NCBI RefSeq assembly: GCF_011397635.1
Contig: NC_064763.1
Coordinates: 27,107,437 to 27,171,436 of the forward strand
Source of the DNA: Epinephelus fuscoguttatus
Taxonomy: Eukaryota; Chordata; Actinopteri; Perciformes; Serranidae
Direction of reading: 5' to 3'
Length of the DNA: 64,000 nucleotides
The notes beneath the pieces were generated by a model. That model did no database searches. It was not told the origin of the DNA and saw only the letters and a program-made list of their open reading frames with translations. Below are positions 1 through 13,472 of the stretch, one piece after another. Each line of letters opens with the position of its first letter. Position 1 is the stretch's first letter. Made by a program: the position numbers and the translations under genes.

Positions 1-1189
1 CTTACGGTCCAAAATAGCCTCTGTTGAGAAATTGATTACAGCAGCTACAAAGCAGCATCTTGCATTTCAATATTTCACCGTTAGCTACCATATTCGAAAT
101 GGGGTCATCCCTACCCAGGAAACCTAGAAACATAGAAGTAAGATTAGATACTAGATATCAATATCAAGGGCTGTGGATGTTGATGTAATAGTAACACTTT
201 ATTTTGGCTTTTTAATTCACTTTTATTCTTTTGTATTTAGTTTATATGCTACAAGAATGAGTGCAGTATTAATGTAAGATGTAACAGCAATTTTCTAAGC
301 CTGTTTTTAATCTGCTTGTCTAAAGCTAAACCCACATAATGTAAACTGCTTTTAAACACTTTTTAAAGGTGCTACATAAATAAAGGTTATTATTATTATC
401 ATTATCATTATTGTTACTGCTATTGTTTTTGTTTCAGTTAACAAGTGTACTGCTTCTAATGGTCACCATTGTCATGATCACTCCTGTCCCTATTTAGCAC
501 CCTTAATAATCCTCGATATAAAGGCAATGAACAGCCTTCTCTTTCTTCCTTTTGTTCATTTTGTTTTTCTTTTTGTGTTAAGCTAAACCCCCACAGTGAA
601 CAGTATTTCTGGAGTGTGTGTGTGTGTGTGTGTGTTTTTTTTTTTTGATTGAGACTCATGAATGATCACACTGCTGTGTACTTCAATTGTGAGCACAAAC
701 ACGCACAATGGTGACTAACGATAGTGACTAACTATGCTGATAATACAGCCTCGTCATATTCTGCACTTGGTTGGTGCAAGTCTTAGACTGTTCTCTTGTA
801 TTGGTATGGGGTGCTTAACTACATGAAGTAATGGACAGTGGATACTGGACTGACAGTTGTGGTTATGGTTTGAGATGTGCCTGGGTCAAGACTTTGAATC
901 CGCCCACTCCACTGACTTTTCTGATTCGTCTGGCATCGTGACCTTAAACAGCGGTTCCTTGGCTGACAATCCATCAATCCCTTGAGCACTGTTGGGGGAC
1001 TAACGATTAACAACAAGCTGTGCATTGGAACGGATGAGAACAACAATGGCGACTGCTACAAACAAGTGGACACTGCTGTTGAGGCTGTTTTAAATCAAAA
1101 TGTCTTCTTTATATCACCTAAATTGTAGTTTGTTTTAACCTAGCTTTGCTCCACTCTTAGAACTCTTAGAAATATCAAACTGAAGAGGC
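1..1189. other. Intergenic, no gene seen
   Basis: I see no gene here. There is a (GT)n run at about 613-634 followed by a T run to 646, and an A/T-rich stretch with ATT triplets near 390-412. Short open frames here lack splice context and family resemblance. Confidence 0.6.
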
Positions 1190-1650
1190 ATCCATTCATC
1201 CATCCACTTTCATCCGCTTATCCGGGGTCATGTTGCGGGGGCAGCAGGCCAAGCAAAGCACCTCAGACGTCCCTCTCCCCAGCAACGCTTTCCAGCTCCT
1301 CCTGGAGGACCCCAAGGCGTTCCCAGGCCAGATGAGATATGTAATCACTCCAACATATCCTTCCCCGGGGCCTCCTAACGGCCCGGAAAACCTCTAATGG
1401 GAGGTGCCCAGGAGGCATCCTGATCAGATGCCCGAACCACCTCAACTGACCCCTTTCGATGCGAAGGAGCAGCGGCTCTACTCCGGATGTCCTAGCTCCT
1501 TACCCTATCTCTAAGGCTGATCCCAGCCACCCCATGGAGGAAACTCTTGGCCGCTTTTATCCGCAATCTCATTCAGCTCCCTCCTCACCGCAATGGTCCG
1601 ACACAGCACCTGCATTACTGAAGATACAAATTGCTGAATTGAGTTGACAT
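1190..1650 (-). mobile_element. Non-LTR retrotransposon (LINE) ORF2 3' fragment
   Basis: The minus strand encodes a peptide starting RWFGHLIRMPPGHLP and continuing with PRGR, SDYISHLAWERLG and EELESVAGERDV. This wording is typical of the C-terminal tail of fish LINE reverse-transcriptase proteins. The start side of the relic (1450-1640, plus coordinates) is frameshifted and includes SGQEFPPWGGWDQP. The plus-strand left edge is a CATCCATCCA-type tract, as expected of the 3' end of a minus-strand LINE. The copy is 5'-truncated and not coding-competent. A sister fragment lies at 34.78-35.69 kb in the same orientation. Exact LINE clade not determined. Confidence 0.75.
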
Positions 1651-4310
1651 TTCTGTCTGATATCAGGCAAATCTGAGAGTGTAAGCAGACAATAAATGCC
1701 TCTGAATCAATGGTAGCACTTGATTTTGCGGGCTCGTAAATTTCCAATAATTTACAAGTAATTTCTAAAGAAAGTTTTTTGGAAATTTGTTATGAATCAC
1801 TGACAAACAGAGGAGGTAGTACTCTTAATTAATTCTTTTTAATTAAGTATTATTAATTCTAAATGCCACCCAAACATAACCTTGAAACACCTGAGTAAAT
1901 GTGTGCTTGTGCACCATAACACAAATATAAATACTTTTGCTAATTTACACCACGGTTTGTACAGAATAACACAGTACAGACATTCTGTCTCAACTCACCT
2001 GGATTTTACATCAAACACCATCATGAGGTCAAAATTGTAATTGTAAATGTAACTGTTTGGTTTTCTTTATATCGGGTATTACAGCCTCAGGGAGCTACCG
2101 ACGAGGCTGTCGGCTCTTTACAAGTGCATAATGATTCAATGGTTCTGTCCATCAGGGTCAATAAGAAAATCTAAGGTCTACTGGTCTTTCAGCAAGACAT
2201 CTGTCTCGGTCTGGACAGGCACAAGATAAAAAGTTTCAATTACACTATCCGATTCCCTCTCTTTACGAACAGAACACTACATACATCACTGAGGCGCTTG
2301 AACTCGAGTCTGTGTCTAAGGTAGCTGACCAAAGGCCTTTTCACGCCAAGTCCCAAACAAATTTACAGTCCATAACACCCATCAACCTTCCACACCAGCA
2401 TGTTTTTTGTCTTTTATGAAAGGATACGTAGCAGAAAAAGTTAAACTTCTGACTCATAATACTATATCCTTCATCTTTATCACGTTGTGGCCAGGAATTC
2501 CACACTCGTCATTTCTTTTTTTTTTCTTTCCCGTCTGCCTTATTTTGTGTATTATGTAACTCTATTTCTCCACAGTCTATTAAAAAAACAAAGGCTGGGA
2601 AATATGTGTGCACACAATGAATTTTGGAACAATGGTTTTGTGCCTGATTACAACAACGGAGTCTTCCCATTATGCTGGGCTTTGGCCGGTGGCCCTTTCC
2701 ATAGTAACAAGTGATGAGGCTCTTTGGTTTATTTATAACTGATGGAGATTCCCAAGGTTTTTTTTGTGTGTTGACTAACACACTGAGGCTACAATGAAAA
2801 GTAAACTGTCAAATGTGAATTAACAGTGTGAGGAAATACTGCTGGAAACAGCGGCTAAAAAAAATGTTATAAATTATATAAATATAGCCTCCCATACATT
2901 AGTGCTTATGCTGTCCTCCTTTTCTTGTTTGCTTTGTCTTCTGTCAATGTAGTCTCTTGTTCTTTCTCCGGCAGACACACAGAGATAAGCATGCTCATGC
3001 CTGGAAATAGAACATATAGAGGAGAGATAGAGAAAAGAGGGGAAACTTATAAAGAATGCATGCAGCCATAATAGAGGAGGTGATGAGTTGAAATGATAGA
3101 GGACACAAGAGAAGTGTTTATGACATTCAGTTACATATAGAAACACAGCTTTGTTTCAGGCAGATCAGTGTCTGGATTAGTAGAAGTGACAGATAAAGAA
3201 ATGGGAAATTTCATTGTACGCTGCTATCTGGGAAATGGATTTCGTGAATACTGAGCTGGCTGGATATAAGCTGTTATTCAGTCTTTTACTGCCTGAGTCC
3301 TTTTACATTTACAGGCTCAGGCTGTACCCACTGGCTACACTGAGGACTTTTTCTCTGGTGCCACAGAAAAATATATTACAGGCTCCACAGGTTATGTAGA
3401 ATAGGACACATTCACAAACTTCTTGTGCACTCCTTCACCTCAATGGGCCTCATGCGTGAACATTTTCATATCTTCTAATCTGAAATGTCTCTTATTTTCT
3501 CTCTGTGAGGCTTGCTCGTATGAGTGCTCCAAGTTGAACTGAATGTCGCCCGTTCATCAGAAAGTGTGGGTTTGTAAGATCGTCATTAGCATTATAATTT
3601 CAGGTCAAAGTACTGTGTTTTTTTTTTCTTCTTTGGAAAGAGAGAGACTGTATGTGACTCATACCACAGGCATGAATCGCTTGTGAATTTAGTTTGTGCC
3701 TTGGAGAAAATTTAAAGTATGACAAAATTGCTAAATGCCACAAATTCTTCCAAAACTCTCCTCTGAGATACTTAAAGGAACAAAATTTTAATTTGTTTAT
3801 CAGTTACTTACACTGTGTTACGCTGAGTTTGGGAAGAAAAATTTATTTTTCTCTCATGCCTCTGGTGAATGAAGAATCCAGAAACGGAGAAAATTCTTGA
3901 TGAATTGGATCCCATGCATTTTTACTAAACCCTTATGATTTATAACACTTTGTACAGACAGTCTCAGTGACAGGCGGGTAGCAAGTGCATTCCAAAATGC
4001 AAAAATACAAGTGTTTGGGAAGTACCGAGGATGTGACTGGGTAAATGAGAGATGTACACTGCATGAGATGTGTGGGAGTTTGTAAATACGTATTTTGATA
4101 TAGTTTCGCTATTGGTAAATGCTGTTTCTTTTTCATAACAAAGGTTAAATAATTGATATACAAATTATACGGGGAGGTAAAATATTCCTTTAAGAACTAA
4201 ACCATTTGTATCAAAACTTCATGCAGTAGGCCCATAGTCTGTGTGAGTTAATCTTTTAAGCACTTGACATTTTTGGAAATCCACTCATTTGCTTTTCTGT
4301 CAAGAGTAAT
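1651..4310. other. Intergenic, no gene seen
   Basis: A/T-rich, unremarkable sequence. No convincing exon, RNA gene or full-length repeat was recognised; open frames are short and random-looking. Confidence 0.55.
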
Positions 4311-4440
4311 CCCCAACTTCCACATAGTCCGTCAGTGGTGCGCAGCTCAGCGACGTGGATCTGGAGCAACCGACGACATGTACCCTCGCCTCCAGAATCA
4401 CGTCTCTGCGCGCCACTGACGGAGTATGTGGAAATTGGGG
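4311..4440. repeat. Short inverted-repeat (MITE-like) element
   Basis: Two arms of about 33 bases face each other. The left arm begins CCCCAACTTCCACATA and contains CCGTCAGTGG. The right arm ends TATGTGGAAATTGGGG and contains CCACTGACGG. About 65 bases of loop separate them. Transcribed, this would fold as a long hairpin. Target-site duplication was not resolved. It is most likely a small non-autonomous DNA transposon. Confidence 0.6.
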
Positions 4441-7400
4441 GTAAGATGAGAAGGTCAAAACACATTGGCCTTCATATATGAAACAAACGTATGACAGAAA
4501 ACTGGGCGTACGGTCATTTCCACGCAAAGCTCGTCATTTATCAATGTAGATGTGAGTGTAGGTTACGAAATGATGATGACGAAATCTCACATCAGGTCTC
4601 ACATACGCAAGTCTGAGTCAGCGTGGATTTGCTGTACAGCGTACATATAAATGATGATTGTTTTCACCCACCACATTTATTAACACCCAGTCATTCCTAC
4701 GCTGTGATTGGTGAGATAAGAACATTTAATGAATTACACAAGAACCTTATCGTAAGATGAATTCTATGCTCGGATCTGTTCATTATCATCATGTTTGGTA
4801 AGATAGATTAATAAATGAGGGCTATAGATAGGCTATGAAGTTACTACCAGCAGCCAGTTAGGTTAGCTTCCCACAAAGACTGGGAACATGGGGAAACACT
4901 AACCTGGCTTTGTCCAACTGTAACAAAATCCTCTAAACACTATATTAACACTTCTTATCAGCCTTGTTTAATCCAAATAAAAACTCTAGAGAAAACCACA
5001 TGCTGTGATTATGTGCCGAGCTATTCTCATGGCCAGCAGCCATGTCTTTACGCAGAGCTAAGCTAACGTTTTCCTGGCCCCAGCTTCATATTTAATAGAC
5101 ACATGACTCTAAGCAGGGATTAAAACCGAAAACAACCAGGTGTTACAAGGGATAAAAATCACGTTCCTGGCATGTTGCTCTGTAAAACCTTGTAAAAGCT
5201 TTTGAAGGTGTCCAACTCTTTGGGATTCATAATATCACTGCTTAAATCTGTGATTTAACAACAAACTAAAGTGTGGGATGTGAGAATTAGGCTACACACT
5301 TCAATGTGATTAACAGTATCAAGGAAGACATGAAATGAAAAAAAGTATATATACGTAAACACAAACAATTTACACTCACTCATTTTTGACTTTTCATGCC
5401 AAAACTGGGATTTCATGAGCTTGCAATGTGATTTCTTTTTTCAAACCCGACTCCCATATTCATGAACTGTAAATATATGCACATTTTAAGAGCCTTGTTA
5501 GACAAATTTTGTTTTGCAGACACTTAATCAAATTCTATTTTAAAGCATTTTATGCAACACATACCTTTTGAAAATAGCTTGAGTTTCCTTTCAGTCACTG
5601 AGTGCATTGCTCACCACATTTAGGGAAAACTCTTATGTCAAACTCTAATCAGCACACAGGTGATAATGAATATGAAGATTCCCTAAGTGGCAGCTTCATG
5701 TTGTATCTTAACTTGTGTTGTCACTAAAATTTGATATAATTCATCTTTATTCTCAAGGAAAAGCAGAGACAGTCAAATCAAAGTCATGAAGACCATAATG
5801 CCTATTATGCCATTAAGACACTTAAATAGTCGTCTGTACAGGACACATTTCTTGTGTCTCTGAAGCCAAAGTCCGCAAAATATGGTAGCACACAGATCCT
5901 GTTGAGGCCATGCAGGGACTGACAAAAGTCATAGGTTCACCTGTGACTCTCAGACACAATAAGACTAAGTGTGTTTGACAATCCTTACTTAAAATAATAA
6001 TGGAGGGCTGTCAAAAATCAAAACAACTTTGCTCCTGCAGAAATCTTCATGTAAGTAGCGTAAGTAATTATAATTTAAGATTCAGTTTTAACATTATGTC
6101 AACAATAATTCCAGTAACCATCAAGAACTTCAACATTTCGTGGGTTTAGCTTGCATGCTGTCTCACCCTCACATTCGTTCAGTTGAAGCTGGTGCTTAAA
6201 ATGTTGGCGCAGGAGCTAATGCAGGGGGAATATGTCTTACAACAAAGCCAAACTTTCTTATTTACATTGTCTGGTGGCCAACTAGCCACTGGTCAGCCTA
6301 CATCAAGGTTTTGTTCAGAGTTTGAGGTTGTGTGAACCCACACAGTGGCGCCAGTGTTTCGGATTTACTTGCGACCATGTTAACTGGTGACTTTAAGCCA
6401 AATGTGTCTGTGGTTGTCGTAGTGACAACAGCGGTTTTTAACCAGGAGGAGAATACATAGCTGTCCTCTTTGTTCAGTTTGTTATTCAAATTTTCATTAC
6501 ACTGTCAAACATAGCCAACCAGATTCGTCTTTGGACTCTTGTTTGAGGAATCCAGTCACGCACTAACACTCATCTTCTATCACACAGGAAGAAAGCAAAC
6601 TGCTTCTCCTGTAAATTTAACTCTTTTCTTTAATACATTTTCTAAATAGGCCTACACAGTTTCATCTGTGGTGCCTGTTTACATAAACACGTGCCATGCT
6701 AAAGAATTATTAAGCCCTTTTAAACGTAAAAAACATCTTCACGGGATTAAAACTCACTCCATTATGGGAAAATAAATAATTATCTGGGTGCACCACTATC
6801 TGAACAAGTCAAGGAGGTCATATACCCTCAAAAATATTATATATAATTATAATGTATAATTATAATATAACAATATAATGCATCAGTATCAGCGCCTCTC
6901 TGTACTCACTGAATCCGTTAAAAATGTACTTCTGAAACATCATGTTAAATTAACCACTGTACCAATCAGCTGTGTGCTCATGTAAAAAAAAAACACGAAG
7001 GATGTCAGCTCTACGCTGGAGATCATACATAAGACGTAAGATGGGTGAGTACTTGCTTTCTTTCTACGTTTGCACTTTTTAAACTTTTTATGTTGTGATA
7101 TTTACTGAGAATGACACAAAATAGCCAACAGCAAGTTGTTTGCTAGTGATGGTCATTACTAGAAATTTTCAGCTCCGGTTTGTGGGTTTGTGGGCTGGGC
7201 TTGGGTCACTGATTAATGCACATGTCAGGCAGGGCGGATTGGGTCTCATAAGGGGTCAGGTTAGTGTGGGCTTGAAGAAACTCTGATCTATGCATCGCTA
7301 GTCCTAGGTTTCTCAGTCAGATCCACCAGATCCTCAACAGTTCAAGCCTCTCAACCAAATATGGTCACGTCTAGCTTTAAAAAGCCAAGATGGCAACATC

Positions 7401-9304
7401 TGTAATGTCGAATTTAAGGTTTCAGAATGGGAGTCCATCATGGTGGCTTCATCCATTATTTTTACAGTCTATGGTAGTGACTGACTGATTGACCTGTGCA
7501 GTATGAACATAAAAGTTTTGGCAGGCTGAGCATATTGTGAGTTAACGTACAACAGCAATATGAATGTACAGTGTTTTATTATTAATGTACAATTTAGAGT
7601 GAGTTGCTAACTCCAGTGCTTCATATCTCTGCCTTGCAGAATCACAGCTTATCATATGATGGATTGGTTTTGTACATGATGGAAAGTCTTGTTTAAGGTC
7701 TTTGCACAACACAATGAAGCTTGATATCTTATATCTATATATCTTATATCTTGAGCCAAAATTAATCAGGGAGAGATAATGATTAACAAGTGAGAGACTG
7801 ATTACGTTCCTGCCTAATCGTAACCCTGCATTAATCATGATAATTTCCCTCACCCTGACACCTCAAGTGAGCGTGCCCTATTTTGCTGCGATACCATCAG
7901 GTTGTCATCAGAATGGCATTAACTGGACCCCGGCTTCCTGTCTGATATCAAAATGAAGGCAGTTTGTTTTGTATTCAGGCCTTCTGACATCCTTTTAAAC
8001 CCACAGCAAACCTGTTTGTCCCATTTTATGGAATGTCAAGACATCTGCACGGGACATCTATCAATAGAAACATCTGCTAACTGGCTAAACAATAAAAGAG
8101 GATGTGTTCAGACACTGCAGCTCACGTGGATGTAATCACTTCAAAATGTTTTAATTATACTAATTAACGTTAAGTAAATGAAACTTGGAGCAGGATATGG
8201 ATTTTTTTTTTCCAGTGAAGCAGGAAATATTTAAATGTATGATCCGTAATTATATGATTGAAGCTACATACCCTCCTATAGCTTTCTATCTATAAACCTC
8301 AAAGCCAGCTTGTTGGTCTGTTACACACACACATACACACACGCTGAGTTGTGCTACTCTATTCTTCCTTTAGAGGATCAGAGGTTTTGTCGCTGTAGGT
8401 GTCGGCGATGAGTCACACCGGCAAATTACCGTGTTTCAAACGGCTTTCAAATTACTTCCCTTCCAGTCGGGTGGTGCGCTGATAACCGATAACAGTTTTC
8501 ATTTCAACAAGGAGTTTTGGAGGACTCATCTTTCCTTCTGTTTGTCTGCCTCAGGGTGAAGCCTATATGTGTGTGGCCTGTGCCTGTTTACATTAGGCCT
8601 ACAGTGCAGCACATGCAGCAAGGAGGCCTCCGACACACACAGGCAATCTTAGAGCTGATAGAAAGATCGACAGAAGCCAGAAATTCATGACCAACACAAG
8701 TGTTTTCTGTATTTTACTTTCTCTCCATCTCAAACTTGTTGACCCTGGGGCTGATGTAAAAAAGCTATCCATGATCCCTGTATACTAAAGAGACAAGTGG
8801 GAAAACATTTTAGGAGAAGCCTATTAAATCTTTGCTCATAAAAAGGCTCATTTAAGCTGACAAATGATTATTGAAGACATACAGGGCATCCCAGTCACCT
8901 ACCTATTTTCATTACAGTAACATCACAGGAGCCTGGTGTAGCGATGCTCAACGCACTGTGCCTTAAGAAAACGCACACAAGCAAAAGAAGAAGACATCTT
9001 CACCTATCTGACAACATTCACGTTGCTTTAGCAAAAGGCAGGATTAGTAGATGACGAGCGTATTGAGAAACACATGCACCACTTTCACAACTCAAAGAAA
9101 TGTGCTGTATAAATCACAAAACACATGCACAGGAACGCTTCATACAGAGAATAGAGACACACCAAAAACTAATAAATACACCAACCCCTCGTCAATGATG
9201 TTAAAAAAACAAACTAACAATGTTTATGTTAGTTTTAACATTCTGTCTGAGTGACTGTGATATTACTGAGGACTTCAGTTATACTGTAGGGGAGACTGGG
9301 TATG
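4441..9304. other. Intergenic, no gene seen
   Basis: No gene is recognised in this 4.9-kb stretch. There are AT-rich tracts near 6830-6880 and a short CA run near 8323-8341. A piece ending TTTTTACAGTCTATGG near 7457-7472 looks like one terminus of the interspersed repeat seen more completely at 30.08-30.54 kb. Confidence 0.5.
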
Positions 9305-9312
9305 GTTGTACC

Positions 9313-10770
9313 CAGAGGTGGGGCCAACTCATTGTTTTGCAAGTCACAAGTAAGTCTCAAGTCTCTGCACTCAAGTCCAAAGTCAAGCCCCAAGTGTTAA
9401 ACTTTAAGGTTAGAGTCCTAAACAGTGTTGGGCTCATAAAATTTAAAGTGTAATATATTACTCATTACTCTTTTCAAAAGTATCCCTTTACTTATTACTC
9501 TTATTAGTCAGATGTGTGCCTCTGTGTAAATGTCGGGGTAATCACTGTTAAGGCTAGATAGCTTGTAAATTATTATTATTATTTTTAAATGGGGTTTCCA
9601 GTTGCTTGTGACTGGTATTTTTTCCGAGGCTCTGCCTGAGTCACTCATGGAGCAACATTACATCCACCTCATATCCAACCACAAGCTTCATTACTTCTTT
9701 GTAGCTGCAGCTGTCCACGAGTAAACTCCAGTTTTGTTTGTTTAAGCAGTGTAGCACTACAGCCAAACTCTGCGGCCGAGAAGGGCTCACCTTTGGTGGA
9801 GTGTATTTCCTCGAGCTCCACGTTGATGTGCTGTCGGCCATAGTTAGTGTTTCAGTCCAGAGGTTTGAGGATGTGTTTTTGCAGATGGAAGGAGTTTTAG
9901 CACCACTAACTGCAGCCATGATGTCCTTGTCATATTTTCTCCAGAAAATCAAAGTAATGGGAATATTTCCAGCTGCTAAGGTAAGTGTTTCCTTCTTAAA
10001 AACTAGTTTGCTGCGTTGTGATGTGCCTGTGAAGTGCAATGATTAAAAAAATGAGTCAGCCACTGTGACTGTTGTATTTCAAGTCAGTAGTGATGCATTC
10101 TCGGAACCCTAGCACCGGAAACCAGGGCTCTTCCGCTCTTCTTCTGGAGGCAAGATCTCCGGGGTTTGCCTACAGACTCTACATTCACTGAATGTAGAAT
10201 CTGTATAGAGACTAGTAGTGATGTAATAACCAAAAGTAATGTAACAAATTGTTTGGTTTTGGGGTAACGGTTATAATATTACTGACATTTTAATAGTAAT
10301 TATTTACAGGACGTAATATTATTACTGGTCTTAAACAAATCATAATTCACTCTTCACGAAATGTAATGCCATTTTAACACCAGATTAATAATATACTATA
10401 TTTTCAAAATTCTTGAATACTTCTGTAAGTTTTTATTTACTTGTTAAAATAAGTTTGTTGAAAGTTGTTTCATCTTGGTACATTCTGACCTGCGTGTTTT
10501 GTATACTGCCATATGTTTTTTGTTGATTATTTTTTCCAACTTGCACCCAGTAATGTAGTGTTATTTCTTCATGGCTCTCCTCTGCTAATTCACTGGACAC
10601 TGTCAACTAGACACTTTTTACTCTTTAGGTATCAAATATTTTCAAAGGCTCAAGTCCAAGTGAAGTGACAAACCACTGCTGTTAAAGTCCAAGTTGAATT
10701 GCAAGTCTTTTTTGATTTTGTCAAGTTGAGTCTTAAGTCATCAGATATGTGACTTGAGTCCATGCCTCTG
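9313..10770. mobile_element. hAT-like non-autonomous DNA transposon
   Basis: The left end is CAGAGGTGGGGCC and the right end reads GCATGCCTCTG-like sequence whose reverse complement starts CAGAGGCATGGAC. Both ends are followed internally by repeated CAAGTC/AAGTC words. The flanking 8-mers are gttgtacc (9305-9312) and gttttaac (10771-10778), 6 of 8 identical, which fits a decayed hAT 8-bp target-site duplication. The interior has no intact transposase; open frames at 9641-10039 (minus) and 9738-10046 (plus) show no recognised domain. A related end lies in slc25a1 intron 3 at about 48287. Confidence 0.6.
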
Positions 10771-10778
10771 GTTTTAAC

Positions 10779-13472
10779 AAAAGGATGGTTGCAATGGGAT
10801 GACCTGTGATGACCTACCTGATGTCGTGTGACCACTTTCTTCCTGACTTTGCATATTTCATAGCTGGACCAAGTTTATATTTTGATTTGTACTGATGCTG
10901 TTGAAATTAGAATTATGTAACTTGTATCAGATTAGAGAGTAGGCTCTTGGGTAAATTGTGAGGCATGTCATCTTAGCTCACGTCAAACAACCATGCTGCT
11001 ACAGCTGGCTAAACAACGGCTGACGGGTGTGAATGGTAGTAACACCTTTTAAAGAAGTGTTAAAACTAACTCCATTGACAACTCAACACATTTTATCTAT
11101 CTTATTCTTTTTTTTAGCATGCAAGGAGAGATGGTGAAAAAAACTGATCTGGCTGTGCTTGTACACGTTCTAAAGTAAAATCAGATGAGGTGAGGCGGAG
11201 AAAGACTGTAAGTTCTATCCCCAAATAATACTGTACCTGCCATGTGACACTAAATGAAATGAAATAACAGGTTTAACACAGCTGAAAACATTTGGAAATA
11301 AAGCGAGAGCTAAGAAAATTAAAAATAATTTGTTAATATTGTATCTACCCAGTAATAAAAGCAAAAAACCAAATCAGCAGTTATTATGTCTACAGTCCAC
11401 AGGGTGTCAAAATAAAAGCATCAACTCTGAAAATGGATTGTGGAATTCATACATTAAATACAAAACTGCATATTTGCTTTACAGTCCAAAATAAAAAAAA
11501 AAGCTGCTGTTACAACAGTATTATGGTAGTACAATTAAATGCTGTGTAATGGTGTGGTGCACATCGCATCAATGCAGGGGGATGCATGGGTTTATAAATT
11601 TGGCTCATGTTACAGTGAAGGTCTGCAAAAGCGTAGTTTCCCTGCCATTACATCTTTAGTCTGTAGCTTTGCCATCTGTGCTCTCTGGTGCAGTGATTGC
11701 AAATGATGTGGATGCAAGCTATTATTCTAATGAAGTCTAGGTTCTACTGTAGTACATTAAAGTCAGTTGGCTGCAGGCCGAGCGTCTTGTCCCGAGGCCT
11801 CCAGTGTGCAGCATCGCCTCTGAAACTGTGTGTATGTGTGTGTTTTTGTCAGGGTTGGGTTCAATTCACTTTCAACAGTGTGTTTGCTGATGCATGTGCC
11901 AGATGTCTACAGGGGAGAGGGGAAGAGATTGATGGTGAGCGCTGATGTCGCACGCTCTGATATGAGTCGCCTCATCAACCTCAAATTCATTGGCTGCTTC
12001 TGGCCTCCAACACCATCCGTCACTGACGCCACCAGTTTCTCAAAGGTTGCAATGCGCATTTTTACAGCTAATATTCAGGGGGGTAAATAATTTCTGAGCA
12101 GCAGACAATGAGAGAGTATAGGACAACAATCACCACAGTTCGCACAAATTATTCACACAGAATCCACTTTTCCCGAGGGTTCCATTGACTCCCACCATAA
12201 CTCTTCCCACAGGCCTAATTTACGCGATAGACGTTTGGCATCTAGCAGCTTTTCCGAGCTGATTCTCTCACATCATCTATATTGGCTCATAGATTCAAAT
12301 ATTACACCATATTCATCAGGGTGGAGGGGTTAACCCATTACTTATGGAGGGATGGTGTTCATTCACAGTGCTGTACGGTGTGAACAGAAAGATTTTTTGC
12401 AGCACTGTAAAGGATTTAGGGGATCTGAAAGGATGAAGGCAGCATGAAAAATCGGGAACATTTCAGTCTGTATCACTTTAGAGACTTTTTCTTTTCCTGA
12501 AAGCCACAAACATATTTGAATTTTATTGATTCATTCAGTTTTCTGTTTGGTATCTGTTCTATTTTTATATCACAAGATAGAGTTTACATGCAACTGCCTA
12601 CAATGTAGTTGGCTTTCTGTTTACAAATGGTCTCAGACTATATCTTCCCAGTATACATCAGCACACATTAATCCTGCATTGAACAAAGAGACCAAACATG
12701 TTTCATAATGGCTGATGTGTCCTCCCTGGAAACAAGTAATACTGCATAGTCAAAACATACATAATCAAGACTTTGAAATGTTGTTGCTGTCACAGCTCCT
12801 GGTAGTTATTACAGCCCACATCACACACTCTGTTTTCCCACTTTAATATTCAGGTGTATTTGTAATGCCACCTTGATTCATTATCATATTAAAGACAAGC
12901 ATTTTCATATCAGTGTGAATGGAAAAACATCTGCAGTGTGTGTATGGCTGTAGATTAGATGTGAAGTCAACTACATATTACATACTGTGTATAACATCAT
13001 GTATATATTAAGTATAATGTTAATACTATTAAAACATAATATGTATGCTTTTGTGGTCTACTAATAAGATCATAATTTTTTTTAAAAATATCACTGCTGT
13101 CACCTTGCTGTACTACATCACTCTCCAGATGTAAACACAGCTGCTTAACGACAAAAACCTACAGTAACAGTGCAGCGAAAAGTCTCAGTCGAGCAGATGT
13201 TGTCGTGCAACAACGTGTTGCACCTTCTGACACGAACAAACAGAGAGCAACCTGAGACAGAGAGAGAGAGACAGAGAGAGAGGGTGATTCAGCTCTTGTG
13301 GTGAAAATGGCTTTTTCCACAAACCTGAGCCAAAAACTTTCACTTCCTGCATCTGTACCAAAACACTGACAAACATCAGTAATGGATAAAGGATTTTCCT
13401 TATTGTATAATCGTGAACAGATTAGGTTGTAAATCAGGCTTAATTTTTTTCCACCTTAAAACAAATTTTGAC
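10779..13472. other. Intergenic, no gene seen
   Basis: No gene recognised. A GA-rich run lies at about 13256-13282 and the rest is A/T-rich. No splice-supported exon or known repeat could be assigned. Confidence 0.5.
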
